DNA of 28,812 nt from TMED14 sp963925545. GTDB lineage: Bacteria > Bacteroidota > Bacteroidia > Flavobacteriales > Schleiferiaceae. The DNA lies in NCBI GenBank assembly GCA_963925545.1, contig CAWUSA010000020.1, positions 1 through 28,812 on the forward strand, given 5' to 3'. Under the pieces are notes generated by a model. It was not told the origin of the DNA. It worked only from the letters and a program-made list of their open reading frames with translations, and made no database searches. The stretch's first letter is position 1. Every line of letters starts with the position of its first letter. Both the position numbers and the translations under genes were made by a program. Below, one piece after another: positions 1 through 8,737 of this stretch.

Positions 1-534
1 AATGCGGGCTTTGGCTTAGGGCGTGACATCGTCGTAAGCAAGCAGTCAGTGCTCGACGATATGTTAGCTGTCAATATCAAGGCCTTGGTTACCTTATCTA
101 GAACTGCAGCAATTGGCATGATTAAGCGCGGTACTGGTCGCATATTAAACGTGGCCTCTACCGCAGCCTTTATGCCAGGGCCTCATCTGGCAACCTATTA
201 TGCCAGCAAGGCATTTGTTTTGAGTTTTTCTGAAGCCATGCACCATGAACTCAAGGGCAGTGGGGTGACATGCACCACATTATGTCCAGGTCCAACAAAA
301 ACAGAATTCTTTGCCCGCGCAAAAATGGAGGGTGTTCAGTTGGAGAAAGGAGGCCTCATCTCGATGATGTCTGCAAAGTCGGTGGCGAAAGCTGGTTGGC
401 GATCTATGCTTGCTGGTCAACGACGGGTGATACCAGGCTTAATGAATGCTTTGGCGCCACGCTTGGCAAGGCTTCTACCTCGCAATTGGCAGCTGGCAGT
501 CGTTGGTGCATTGCAGCAATCCAAGCAGTCTTGA
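1..534 (+). CDS. Short-chain dehydrogenase/reductase (SDR), 5' end outside window
   Basis: The frame is open from base 1, so the gene starts upstream; a GTG at 49 is internal and not the start. The visible 177 codons begin with NAG, the SDR motif that follows the fourth strand of the Rossmann fold. They continue with the helix Asn in LAVNIKAL, the catalytic Ser in VASTAAF and the catalytic pair in YYASKAF (YxxxK). The missing N-terminus should carry the TGxxxGIG nucleotide-binding loop. The family reduces or oxidises carbonyl or hydroxyl groups with NAD(P)H; the C-terminus (basic, ending near LPRNWQLAVVG) resembles DltE/YqjQ-like SDRs often annotated as lipid or ketone reductases. The substrate cannot be read from sequence. 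It converges on the TonB receptor gene across a long hairpin. Confidence 0.9.
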   Translation, partial: NAGFGLGRDIVVSKQSVLDDMLAVNIKALVTLSRTAAIGMIKRGTGRILNVASTAAFMPGPHLATYYASKAFVLSFSEAMHHELKGSGVTCTTLCPGPTKTEFFARAKMEGVQLEKGGLISMMSAKSVAKAGWRSMLAGQRRVIPGLMNALAPRLARLLPRNWQLAVVGALQQSKQS

Positions 535-567
535 CGGCATCCTTTTCTCATCTTGCACCATCAATGA

Positions 568-605
568 AACCAACAAGGCTGCCTTTTCGGGCAGCCTTGT
601 TGGTT
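568..605. terminator. Bidirectional terminator-like hairpin
   Basis: A perfect 16-bp inverted repeat (568-583 with 590-605) has a 6-nt loop TTTTCG. It lies between the stops of two convergent genes (534 and 632). There is no clear T tract on either side, so it may act as a 3' end or RNA-stability element rather than a classic intrinsic terminator. Confidence 0.7.
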
Positions 606-631
606 GTAAGCAGATGCGCTTTAGCCAGCGA

Positions 632-3082
632 TTAGAAATCGCACTTGAGGTAGAACACCGGAAATAAGCCAAGCTGGTACTCCTCCTGCACTGGATTTCC
701 AGATGGGTGATCAGCCACGTAGGTGAGTTGAAGGATATTCTTTTCTCCCGTGAGGTTTGATAGGTCCAGCGCGAATTCCCAAGAGGTTTTAGGGTAATTC
801 CAGTTGTAGCCTAATTTCAAATCGAATCGCTTGTAAGCTCGGTATTGCTGCGTATTGGCTGTGGCGCTAAGGTACTGAACCTCCAAGGTTTTTTCAGACT
901 CCACATGGTCTACAGGGCCAAACCAGCGCCCACCAATGGTGGTGAATTTGGTGCCAATGTTGAAAGAAGCATTTTTCCCCACTTTGAATTCCTTTGCTGC
1001 AATGGTGTTCAAGGCATAGCGACCGTTGAAGGTGGTGTTGCGCCAAACACCGTCTGACCCTTGGTACTTGGCTTCAAACAAGCTTCCCGTGGTCAAGAAA
1101 TAGAAGCCGCCAGAGAAATAGCGCTCCATGGTGAGTTCAAGACCATAGTTGCGACCGATACCTTGGTTCATCAAGGTGTCAGGCCATAGCCTGCCAAATC
1201 CTGTTCCAGCATTGACCATGGAGAAGGATGACCCGAGGTCTCTCATGCCAGATGCGGGGTTCATTTTAAACTGTTCCACCGGAATGTCCCATAGGTTTTG
1301 GTAGTAGACTTCTGCCTTAGTCCGGAATGGCCCTTGGTATTTACGATCCCAACCACCTGCAATGTGCCAGCTTTTGGTTAAACCAATATCCGTGTTGTGC
1401 TCCTGAGGGTCACCATTTACCGTGGTCAGTGAATAGTAGTAGAGGTAGGGGCTCTGGATCTGGCTGTGTAAGCCCGTTCCAATGAAAAACTTATCAGTCT
1501 CATTGGCTTGGTATGAAAAGCCTAGCCTTGGCTCAATAGGGGAAAATGAGTTCTTGTTCACGCTAGCCCATAAGCTGGTCAAGCCTGCAGTCAGTGTCAA
1601 TTGATCAGTCAAGCGATTCTTGTAGCTAACAAAAGGTTGAACAACGGCCCATGCATCATTGGCAGCCCATTGCACACGCCATGGCTGGAGAGAGTCCGGG
1701 CCGTAAACGTCCTGGATGGAGTCTTGGTAATCCAGCATGTAGTAATCGATGTTGATGCCCGCTTGAAGGGTAGCTCGGTTGCTGAGCTTCTTATTCCAAG
1801 ACAAAAAGCTGTGAATCTTGTTCTCACGGAAGCTGTAGTTGAGCATCGTGTCATTGGCCAGGACATTCCAGTGGTAGACATTGTCTGGCAGGGTGTCAAT
1901 GGTTCGTTTGAGCTTGGTGTTGACCGAGGTGGTCACTGCTGAGCTGACGGCTAATCCTGCCTTCAGGAAGGTGCTGGCATTCAATGGACGTGAGTAGGAA
2001 AGCCCTGACACAATCATGTCGGATCCAAAGTATTGATCCCTGTCAGTCATGCCATAGCTTTCAAAGCCTTCACTGACTTCCACGTCTTCACTGATCAGGA
2101 TGTTGATGTCAGACACGCCAAACATGGTCCATAGCGCCAGTTTGCCATTGTTGGCAAGGGGGAATGTCAGTCGAAACGCACCATCTTGGTATTCTGGGAT
2201 GGCATTGGTGCCTAAATCGATATTCAATGCTTTGAACACGGAAAACGTGCTGTAGCGGTAAACACCCAAAAAGGAGGGAGCTTGAGGCCCTTTACCTAGA
2301 GGTCCTTCAAGTAGCAACTCGGTACCTAAAAGGCCAAGCTGTGCACTGCCTTCAAAAGATTGGTTGTTGCCATCTCGCATGTTCAAGTCAAAGACGCCAG
2401 AAATAGCATTGCCGTATTGTGCGGGCCACGCACCGGTGAAAAAGTCTGAGTTTGATAAGAATTTGTTGTTCAAAATAGTCAATGGTCCGCCGCCCGTCCC
2501 AGGAATAGCAAAGTGGTTGGGATTAGGGATGTTGATGCCCTCCATACGGTAGAGCAGACCTGCTGGTGTGTTGCCGCGAATCACCAGGTCATTGCGTTGA
2601 TCGTCGGAACCCTGCACGCCTGCAAAGTTGGTAGCCATGCGGGCGGGCTCGCCGCGAGATCCTGCATAAAGGTTGGTCTCTTCAACAGAAAACTGCCTTG
2701 CTGAAACAGTGGCCATCTCATTTTGTGCCTCACCGCGTTTGCCAGCGCGAACGTCCACCATGCCGATTTCAGTAGCTGCTTCAACCAGACCAACATGCAC
2801 AATGCCTTCCTTGGCAGAGTTTAGAATCAGACTTTTAGATTGCGGCTCAAAGCCTATGATTTGAAACTGCACCGTTTGGCGACCAATAGGGATATTGGTG
2901 AACGTGAACAGGCCTTCTTCATCGCTCTGCATAGAAGCGTCGCCAATTTGTACAGCGACACCATTCAGTGGGAATTTGGATTCTGCATCAAAAACGGAGC
3001 CTCGGACTGTTTGAGTCAGGGATTGGGCTTGAATGCCTATAGAAAGGAAAAGGGCCAACGTGGCTAGAGCAAATCGCTTCAT
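632..3082 (-). CDS. TonB-dependent outer-membrane receptor with CarboxypepD_reg-like N-terminus
   Basis: An 816-residue protein that should form a 22-stranded outer-membrane barrel importing a ligand with TonB energy. A signal peptide (residues 1-19, ending IGIQAQ) leads to a carboxypeptidase-regulatory-like beta-sandwich (about 22-105, with VRGSVFDAESKFPLNGVAV). A plug follows at about 125-235 (LVIRGNTPAGLLYRMEGI, then the AQYGNAISGVFDLNMRDG segment). The rest is barrel, rich in aromatic alternating strands, ending in Phe (YLKCDF) as expected for BAM recognition. The start ATG at 3080-3082 places the signal peptide at the N-terminus. The ligand is unknown. No SusD partner lies beside it, so a SusC-type glycan importer is unlikely. 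It is divergent from a second receptor. Confidence 0.9.
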   Translation of the reverse strand: MKRFALATLALFLSIGIQAQSLTQTVRGSVFDAESKFPLNGVAVQIGDASMQSDEEGLFTFTNIPIGRQTVQFQIIGFEPQSKSLILNSAKEGIVHVGLVEAATEIGMVDVRAGKRGEAQNEMATVSARQFSVEETNLYAGSRGEPARMATNFAGVQGSDDQRNDLVIRGNTPAGLLYRMEGINIPNPNHFAIPGTGGGPLTILNNKFLSNSDFFTGAWPAQYGNAISGVFDLNMRDGNNQSFEGSAQLGLLGTELLLEGPLGKGPQAPSFLGVYRYSTFSVFKALNIDLGTNAIPEYQDGAFRLTFPLANNGKLALWTMFGVSDINILISEDVEVSEGFESYGMTDRDQYFGSDMIVSGLSYSRPLNASTFLKAGLAVSSAVTTSVNTKLKRTIDTLPDNVYHWNVLANDTMLNYSFRENKIHSFLSWNKKLSNRATLQAGINIDYYMLDYQDSIQDVYGPDSLQPWRVQWAANDAWAVVQPFVSYKNRLTDQLTLTAGLTSLWASVNKNSFSPIEPRLGFSYQANETDKFFIGTGLHSQIQSPYLYYYSLTTVNGDPQEHNTDIGLTKSWHIAGGWDRKYQGPFRTKAEVYYQNLWDIPVEQFKMNPASGMRDLGSSFSMVNAGTGFGRLWPDTLMNQGIGRNYGLELTMERYFSGGFYFLTTGSLFEAKYQGSDGVWRNTTFNGRYALNTIAAKEFKVGKNASFNIGTKFTTIGGRWFGPVDHVESEKTLEVQYLSATANTQQYRAYKRFDLKLGYNWNYPKTSWEFALDLSNLTGEKNILQLTYVADHPSGNPVQEEYQLGLFPVFYLKCDF

Positions 3083-3207
3083 GGGTGTTTAGGTTGATTG
3101 TGGTTGTGAATTTAAGGCATTTTGAATAATCCTTGCTATAGTGCTGAAGTATTTATGGGCATTACCTTTGAGCCTGTATTGGCATGCTTGTTGCCAAGGG
3201 AGAAAGT

Positions 3208-3226
3208 AGTTTAACGAAATTAAACT
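3208..3226. promoter_or_regulatory. Dyad AGTTTAA-N5-TTAAACT between divergent TonB receptor genes
   Basis: A perfect 7-bp inverted repeat (3208-3214 and 3220-3226) with spacer CGAAA sits in the 243-bp gap between two divergent receptor genes. Its size and symmetry fit a dimeric repressor operator, or a small RNA hairpin in a leader. The rest of the gap (3083-3325) is AT-rich. A weak -7-like TATTTTAC at 3246-3253 is the only promoter-like word I see for the rightward gene. Confidence 0.35.
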
Positions 3227-3260
3227 TTACAGGACTTTTTGAGTCTATTTTACCATAACG

Positions 3261-3329
3261 ATGAAAACTCAAGCTGTAGCCCCTAAAGATGGTATCACCG
3301 AGCCCCATCATCTAACTAACTCAATATGA
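3261..3329 (+). CDS. Possible 22-aa leader peptide overlapping the TonB receptor start
   Basis: A short frame, MKTQAVAPKDGITEPHHLTN plus SI, ends in TGA at 3327-3329. Its stop overlaps the receptor start as ATGA (3326-3329), the arrangement used for translational coupling. A weak -7-like TATTTTAC lies 7 nt before its ATG. It has no recognisable domain. A 22-codon frame is easily produced by chance, so this is only a candidate. Confidence 0.25.
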   Translation: MKTQAVAPKDGITEPHHLTNSI

Positions 3330-5698
3330 AAATGAAGAACCTCATTACCCTGTTTTTTCTAACCTTGATTCCTTTGGCTTCCATTGGACAAAATCAGTAT
3401 GTCATCAACGGCTTTGTCCAGGATGCGCAAACAGGTGAGAAGCTCATTGGCGCTTATGTTTTTGATTTACTTAGCAAGCAGGGAACGACAACCAATGTTT
3501 ATGGTTTTTATTCCATGTCAGTCTCCAAGGACAGCGCAGCATTACAAATCAGCTTCATTGGTTACACGCCCTTCCTTGAAGGACTTCGTTTGAATCGGAG
3601 TAAAGCAAGGGATTTGGATATTCAAATGATCCCGGCCAACGAGTTGCTTGATGAGGTGAATGTGGTTGCAGATCGCGCAGGTGATGTTCAGGTTCGCACC
3701 CAAATGAGCAGCATTACCCTGAGTATGAAGTCAGTGAAGAATTTGCCTGTGCTATTGGGCGAAACAGACATTCTCAAGGCCATCCAATTGCTGCCTGGCG
3801 TCCAAAGTGGTACGGAAGGAACCTCTGGCTTTTATGTTCGAGGCGGCGGACCTGATCAAAACTTGATTTTGATTGATGGGGTGCCAGTGTACAATGTGTC
3901 TCACCTCTTTGGCTTCTTTTCGGTATTCAATGCGGATGCCATCAACAATGTAACCTTGATCAAGGGTGGATTCCCCGCAGAGTACGGTGGAAGGCTGTCA
4001 TCGGTTTTGGATGTTCGCATGAAGGAAGGCAACATGAAGGAGTGGCACGGTGAAGGTTCGGTTGGTTTGATCTCATCCAAATTGACCATAGAGGGCCCCA
4101 TCATCAGTGATAAAACCTCAGTTCTCCTTAGTGGTCGAAGGACCTATTTAGATCTCTTAGCTAAGCCATTCATCGCAAGCCAAACAGAAGGTGCAGGCGC
4201 CGGTGGTTACTATTTCTATGACTTCAATGGCAAAGTCAGTCACAAGATTAATCGGAACCATCACCTATACTTCAGTTATTACGAAGGCTTAGATGAGGCA
4301 TATATCAATACCAGTGATTCATATGAGAATAATGGCATCATAGAGGAGGCAAAGACTAATGCTTCTTTGAATTGGGGCAACAAGATTGCTACGGCGCGAT
4401 GGAACTGGTTGATTAACCCAAAGTTGTTCAGCAATTTGACGGCGATCTCTAGTAGGTACCGCTTTTTAACAGATTTAGGTTTGGAGCAGTCGCGAACCGA
4501 ATTGGGTACTACCACAAAAGAATCCTTCCAGTTGTCTTACTTGAGTCAGATTGAGGATGTGGGCATCAAATGGGATTTTGATTACCGTCCAAACCCTAGC
4601 CACACCATCAAATTTGGTAGCGGCTTAACTCGCCATCAATTTGAGCCAGGGGTTAATTCAATCGTAGCGAATTTTGGGGGTGCTGGAACCATTGACACGT
4701 CGTTTGGCTCCTTCCCACAGGCTGCCATGGATTATGTTGCCTACATCCAGGATGATTGGAAATTGGGAGACCGTTTGCGTATCAATATGGGCTTGCACTT
4801 AAATGGCTTTAATGTTGGTGAATCTAACTACTTGAGCCTGCAGCCACGCTTGTCAGCTCGCTACCTTTTGAATGAGAAATCTTCCATCAAGTGGTCTTAC
4901 GTTGAAATGACACAGTACATGCATTTGTTGGCCAACCAGACCATTGGTTTACCAACGGATCTGTGGGTGCCTGTAACAGAGAATATCAGACCACAGGAGG
5001 CTTGGCAGACAGCCATTGGCTATGCCTATAACTTTGGAGATGGCTGGGAACTTACTCTAGAAGGGTATTACAAGGACATGCAAAACCTGATTGAATACAA
5101 GGACGGGGCATCCTTCTTGTTTGGCTTTGATGATTGGCAGGAAAAAGTAACCACCGGAAGGGGATGGGCCTATGGCACAGAATTCCTTTTGGAAAAACGC
5201 CGTGGCAGGACTACTGGCTGGTTGGGTTACACATTGGCTAAAACCATGCGGCAATTTGATGAAATCAACTTTGGCGACCCTTACCCTTACACTTTTGATC
5301 GCCGTCATGATGTGTCGTTCACCATGAGCCATAAGTTCAATGAATATCTGAGTGCTGGTATGGTTTGGGTTTACGGAACAGGTAGGGCTACCACTTTAGC
5401 CACACGCCAATACCTTGCGAATCCAAATCCAGATCAGTGGTGGAACCCGGTAATAGAACAGGTAGGCAGTCGCAATAATTTCAGGGAGCCAGCCTACCAC
5501 CGATTGGATATGTCTATCACCTACACCAAACCTAAGTCATGGGGTGAAGCCAGTTGGCAAATTGGTGTATACAATGCCTACAATCGAGTGAATATTTTTT
5601 ACATGGACTTTGGTTCTGACAATAATAATAATAGAGTATTGAAGGGCTATGGTCTCTTCCCCATCATCCCGTCCATCAGCTACGCATTTAAATTCTAA
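3326..5698 (+). CDS. TonB-dependent outer-membrane receptor with CarboxypepD_reg-like N-terminus (DUF4249 partner)
   Basis: A 790-residue outer-membrane receptor. A signal peptide (residues 1-22, ending LASIGQ) is followed by a carboxypeptidase-regulatory-like domain (about 25-110; VINGFVQDAQTGEKLIGAYV). The plug lies at about 120-235 and contains the characteristic LPGVQSGTEGTSGFYVRGGG, then LILIDGVPVYN and FPAEYGGRLSSVLDVRMKEG. The barrel ends in Phe (SISYAFKF). ATG at 3326 and ATG at 3332 are both possible starts; 3326 is used because it forms ATGA with a short upstream frame. The DUF4249 lipoprotein gene begins 5 nt after the stop, so the two are surely co-transcribed; this pairing is common in Bacteroidota. 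The transported ligand is unknown. Confidence 0.92.
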   Translation: MKMKNLITLFFLTLIPLASIGQNQYVINGFVQDAQTGEKLIGAYVFDLLSKQGTTTNVYGFYSMSVSKDSAALQISFIGYTPFLEGLRLNRSKARDLDIQMIPANELLDEVNVVADRAGDVQVRTQMSSITLSMKSVKNLPVLLGETDILKAIQLLPGVQSGTEGTSGFYVRGGGPDQNLILIDGVPVYNVSHLFGFFSVFNADAINNVTLIKGGFPAEYGGRLSSVLDVRMKEGNMKEWHGEGSVGLISSKLTIEGPIISDKTSVLLSGRRTYLDLLAKPFIASQTEGAGAGGYYFYDFNGKVSHKINRNHHLYFSYYEGLDEAYINTSDSYENNGIIEEAKTNASLNWGNKIATARWNWLINPKLFSNLTAISSRYRFLTDLGLEQSRTELGTTTKESFQLSYLSQIEDVGIKWDFDYRPNPSHTIKFGSGLTRHQFEPGVNSIVANFGGAGTIDTSFGSFPQAAMDYVAYIQDDWKLGDRLRINMGLHLNGFNVGESNYLSLQPRLSARYLLNEKSSIKWSYVEMTQYMHLLANQTIGLPTDLWVPVTENIRPQEAWQTAIGYAYNFGDGWELTLEGYYKDMQNLIEYKDGASFLFGFDDWQEKVTTGRGWAYGTEFLLEKRRGRTTGWLGYTLAKTMRQFDEINFGDPYPYTFDRRHDVSFTMSHKFNEYLSAGMVWVYGTGRATTLATRQYLANPNPDQWWNPVIEQVGSRNNFREPAYHRLDMSITYTKPKSWGEASWQIGVYNAYNRVNIFYMDFGSDNNNNRVLKGYGLFPIIPSISYAFKF

Positions 5699-5703
5699 GC
5701 ATC

Positions 5704-6570
5704 ATGAAGTCTATTTACTATTTTTTATTCGCTGCATTGACTTTGGTGTCATGCGAGACCATCATTCCCTTTGAGGATAAAGACACCCAATCTTTGATTA
5801 CGATGCATGCTGCACTCAGTGAGGGCGATTCCATTGTAGCTCATCTGTCACGCTCTGTGAGCATTATTGACAATGGTAGCCCACAAATCCTTGACAGTGC
5901 CACAGTCCTCATGCGAATGAATGGTGGACCTTGGGACACATTGAAGCACATGTTTAAGGGGTCCTATGCACCAATGGCCAGTTCAGGCAACCTGCTTGCT
6001 CAGGCTGATGGTTTCTATGAGTTTAAAGCGTACCATACAGGCTTGGATTCTGTGAGTGGCCATGCCACGGTGCCAACGAAACCGGTTGTCTTGTCAATGG
6101 ACTCCATCAATTCTGGTGTCATACCTCGTGGTGGATGGGACTACTCTTACCGCGAATTTACCCTGGTGATCTCTGACAGCGGCCAGGCTGGCTACTATAT
6201 GATACGAGCCTATCAGAGATATAGAGGGACAGCAACAATCCCTGAGTACACAATGGAAATCGATAGTGATGACATTTTAGTCAGCGCAGGTGGAGGGAGA
6301 CAATACAAAGAACAATTAGTCTTCAGCAATGAGAGCTTCCTGAACACCAACCGCAGCATTGATGTGTCTGTCTTTGGCATTGAGCCCAACAGCGGCATGG
6401 AGATTGTTTTCAAGTTGACCAAGTTAGATTTGTCATCGTATTTGTACGATGTAACCCTTGATAATTACCTAAACAGTGGAGGCCCATTCACACAGCCTGT
6501 GACCGTTTACAACAACGTAGAGAATGGTTTAGGTGTGGTATCTGCTAAGTCTTCTATCTGGGTATTTTAA
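5704..6570 (+). CDS. DUF4249 family lipoprotein
   Basis: A 288-residue lipoprotein: signal peptide with lipobox LVSC (Cys17) followed by ETIIPF, the typical DUF4249 opening. The segment about 30-110 is beta-rich (VAHLSRSVSIID, SATVLMRMNGG, YEFKAYHTGLDSVSGHATVP), like the immunoglobulin-like N-terminal part of the family. The family's function is unestablished. Members are regularly encoded next to TonB receptors, which suggests a surface or periplasmic partner in ligand capture, by analogy with SusD; that is inference. It shares an operon with the receptor 5 nt upstream and is followed by a strong terminator. Confidence 0.85.
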   Translation: MKSIYYFLFAALTLVSCETIIPFEDKDTQSLITMHAALSEGDSIVAHLSRSVSIIDNGSPQILDSATVLMRMNGGPWDTLKHMFKGSYAPMASSGNLLAQADGFYEFKAYHTGLDSVSGHATVPTKPVVLSMDSINSGVIPRGGWDYSYREFTLVISDSGQAGYYMIRAYQRYRGTATIPEYTMEIDSDDILVSAGGGRQYKEQLVFSNESFLNTNRSIDVSVFGIEPNSGMEIVFKLTKLDLSSYLYDVTLDNYLNSGGPFTQPVTVYNNVENGLGVVSAKSSIWVF

Positions 6571-6608
6571 TACCAAAGAGTGTATCCAAAGCCTGATCAC
6601 AATCTAGC

Positions 6609-6639
6609 AAAAGGGCCCCAATTGGGGCCCTTTTTTTTT
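6609..6639 (+). terminator. Intrinsic terminator after the TonB receptor-DUF4249 operon
   Basis: The stem GGGCCCC/GGGGCCC with loop AATT (6613-6630), extended by four A:T pairs, is followed by nine T (6631-6639). On the minus strand the same hairpin has a four-T tail, so it could also stop transcription from the msrA side. Confidence 0.92.
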
Positions 6640-6706
6640 GCTGAAAAACGGAATGCTTCAAAGTATTTTCAGTAAAGCGTGTTCCAACGATGGAGAAGTG
6701 TTACGA

Positions 6707-7285
6707 TCAAAATAGTGAGCGGTAACCGTGGCAGTATGGCGTTCCGCCTTTTGTTTCATAGTAATCTTGGTGGTATGACTCTGCAGGGTAGAACACCTCT
6801 GCCGCTATCAATTCTGTAGCGATATCTAGGCCTTTGTCTTTGAGAAGGTCAATCAGTTTTTCTGCAGTGATTTTTTGAGCTTCACTGTTATAAAATATGG
6901 CGCTTTTATACTGCGGGCCAATGTCTGGACCTTGACCATTCGTTTGAGTGGGGTCATGTGTTTCAAAAAACACCCTAACGACTGCTTCATAGGTTGTTTT
7001 TTTTGGATCAAAAACAACATAGGCAGCCTCATAATGCCCTGTTCTTTTTGTGCAAACCTGAGCATAGGTTGGGTTTTCAATAAATCCACCTGTGTATCCA
7101 ACAGTGGTTGAGATCACACCATCAATTTGCTTGAGAAAATAGTCCGTCCCCCAAAAACATCCACTTGCTAGTATTGCTGTCTCCATATCTGCTGGTGAAG
7201 TTAAAGAAATTGTTGAGTTATTATTCTGACCACTGCATGATGCTGAAAGCAAAGCAATGAGTGAAAAAAATAGCATTTTTTTCAT
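6707..7285 (-). CDS. msrA: Peptide-methionine (S)-S-oxide reductase, lipoprotein form
   Basis: A 192-residue MsrA that reduces the S-epimer of methionine sulfoxide. The catalytic motif GCFWG (Cys43) sits in LASGCFWGTDYF, and VGYTGG and the C-terminal YHQDYYETKGG are also family signatures. One C-terminal Cys (Cys185, in PYCHGY) is available as resolving residue; Cys78 (YAQVCTKRTGH) is a common extra one. The N-terminus is a lipoprotein signal with lipobox LSASC (Cys17), so the enzyme acts in the envelope rather than the cytoplasm. Its ATG lies 2 nt after the stop of the CstB-like gene, so it ends an operon TauE-CstB-MsrA. That context suggests repair of oxidised methionine under sulfur or oxidant stress. 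Confidence 0.95.
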   Translation of the reverse strand: MKKMLFFSLIALLSASCSGQNNNSTISLTSPADMETAILASGCFWGTDYFLKQIDGVISTTVGYTGGFIENPTYAQVCTKRTGHYEAAYVVFDPKKTTYEAVVRVFFETHDPTQTNGQGPDIGPQYKSAIFYNSEAQKITAEKLIDLLKDKGLDIATELIAAEVFYPAESYHQDYYETKGGTPYCHGYRSLF

Positions 7286-7287
7286 GA

Positions 7288-8733
7288 TTATACATTGATG
7301 CCATTGTCGCCTCCTGATCCGCTAGGACAATTGTAAGCCGACATCGGAACACCCTTCATTTCCTTGATGGCATTGAAGCCCCCAATAACATCCATGATAT
7401 GGTGGTGGCCGTTGGCCTTGATGATGGATGCGAATACCATGCTTCGGTAGCCACCAGCACAATGAATGATCAATGGCTTTTTAGCAGTGGCCTTTGGTAG
7501 CTCCTTGATGCGTGTTGAGATGGCATCAAGGGGCAAGGAGTTCACATCAAGGATATGCTCTGCCTGGTACTCGCCCAATGCGCGGACATCCAAGATTTGT
7601 GCTTTGCTGTCTGCGTAGTTGCTTTCCAGGACGTCTGCCGTGATGCGTTGAATCTTGTCTGTAGGCATTTTAGCCTTGGTCCACGCCTTCAGGCCTCCGT
7701 GCAAGTAGCCAAGGACATTGTCAAAGCCAACGCGGGCCAATCGCATAATCATTTCAGTCTCACGCCCTTCCGGTGCAATGAGGATGAGGACCTTGTCCAT
7801 GGGGACCAACGCGCCAACCCATGGAGCGAATTGCCCATCAAGACCAATGTTCATGCTGCCAGGTACATGCTGCCCGGCAAAGACCTGTGGGTCTCGGCCA
7901 TCAAGAATCAAGGCATCCTTGTGTTCAAGAACAGCTTCTGGGTTCAACGCGTTGTTGGCATTCAATGCCACGGATGCGTAGCCATCGATGGCAGACTTGT
8001 TCATGCCAACATTCATCCCAAAGTATTGAGGTGGGGCAGCGATGCCATCAATCAATTCTACAACGAACTCCTCTTTGGTCATGTCAGAACGCAACGCGTA
8101 ATTGCTTTCAAGTTGTTCGCCAAGCGTTCCAACGGTTTCCTTGCTCATGTTTTTGCCACAAGCAGAGCCTGCACCATGACCGGGGTAAACAATGACCTCG
8201 GGTTCCAGGGTCATGATTTTTTCGCGCAATGAGTCAAATAGGATGCCTGCCAATTGTTCCATGGTTGTGTCAGCTGCTTTTTGTGCCAAATCAGGTCGAC
8301 CCACATCACCCAGGAAGAGGGTGTCTCCAGAAAATAGGGCATGGTCTTTATCGTCTGCATCCCTAAGGATATAGCATGTGGACTCCATGGTGTGTCCCGG
8401 GGTGTGCGTAACCTTGAAACTGATGTCACCCAAGGGCAGGATCTCTCCATCTTCTGCCACTTTGCAAGGGAAGTTAGGGTTGGCTGTCGGGCCAAACACA
8501 ATGGTGGCACCTGAAGCCTCTGCCAGGGCGTGGTGCCCGGACACAAAGTCTGCGTGAAAATGGGTTTCCATGACATACTTGATGGTCACACCCATGTCCT
8601 TTGCCCGCTGCAGGTATGGCGCAGGGTCGCGCAATGGGTCAATGACAGCTGCTTCACCATTGGATGCAATGAAGTAGGCGCCTTGAGCCAGGCATTTGGT
8701 GTAAATCTGTTCGATGTTCATCTTGTTGCTCAT
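7288..8733 (-). CDS. CstB-like persulfide dioxygenase-rhodanese (MBL fold + two rhodanese domains)
   Basis: A 481-residue three-domain protein. Residues about 5-240 are a metallo-beta-lactamase fold of the ETHE1/persulfide dioxygenase kind: THFHAD (His58, His60, Asp62), TPGHT (His114), SGDT (Asp137), PGHG (His186), then Cys192 in GSACGKN. A first rhodanese domain (about 270-355) has APEGRE where the active-site Cys would be, so it is probably inactive. A second (about 375-465) has HCAGGYRS with Cys425. This domain order and Cys pattern match staphylococcal CstB, which oxidises low-molecular-weight persulfides to thiosulfate. I chose ATG at 8731-8733, 4 nt after the TauE stop, rather than an ATG at 8772 that would add 13 unlike residues inside tauE. 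The neighbouring TauE exporter supports the assignment. Confidence 0.9.
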   Translation of the reverse strand: MSNKMNIEQIYTKCLAQGAYFIASNGEAAVIDPLRDPAPYLQRAKDMGVTIKYVMETHFHADFVSGHHALAEASGATIVFGPTANPNFPCKVAEDGEILPLGDISFKVTHTPGHTMESTCYILRDADDKDHALFSGDTLFLGDVGRPDLAQKAADTTMEQLAGILFDSLREKIMTLEPEVIVYPGHGAGSACGKNMSKETVGTLGEQLESNYALRSDMTKEEFVVELIDGIAAPPQYFGMNVGMNKSAIDGYASVALNANNALNPEAVLEHKDALILDGRDPQVFAGQHVPGSMNIGLDGQFAPWVGALVPMDKVLILIAPEGRETEMIMRLARVGFDNVLGYLHGGLKAWTKAKMPTDKIQRITADVLESNYADSKAQILDVRALGEYQAEHILDVNSLPLDAISTRIKELPKATAKKPLIIHCAGGYRSMVFASIIKANGHHHIMDVIGGFNAIKEMKGVPMSAYNCPSGSGGDNGINV

Positions 8734-8737
8734 GGTT

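Noticed and set aside
7555..8232. A 225-codon open frame on the plus strand opposite the CstB-like gene
   Set aside because: It is an antisense shadow of a well-supported gene, has no recognisable motif and no promoter or coupling.
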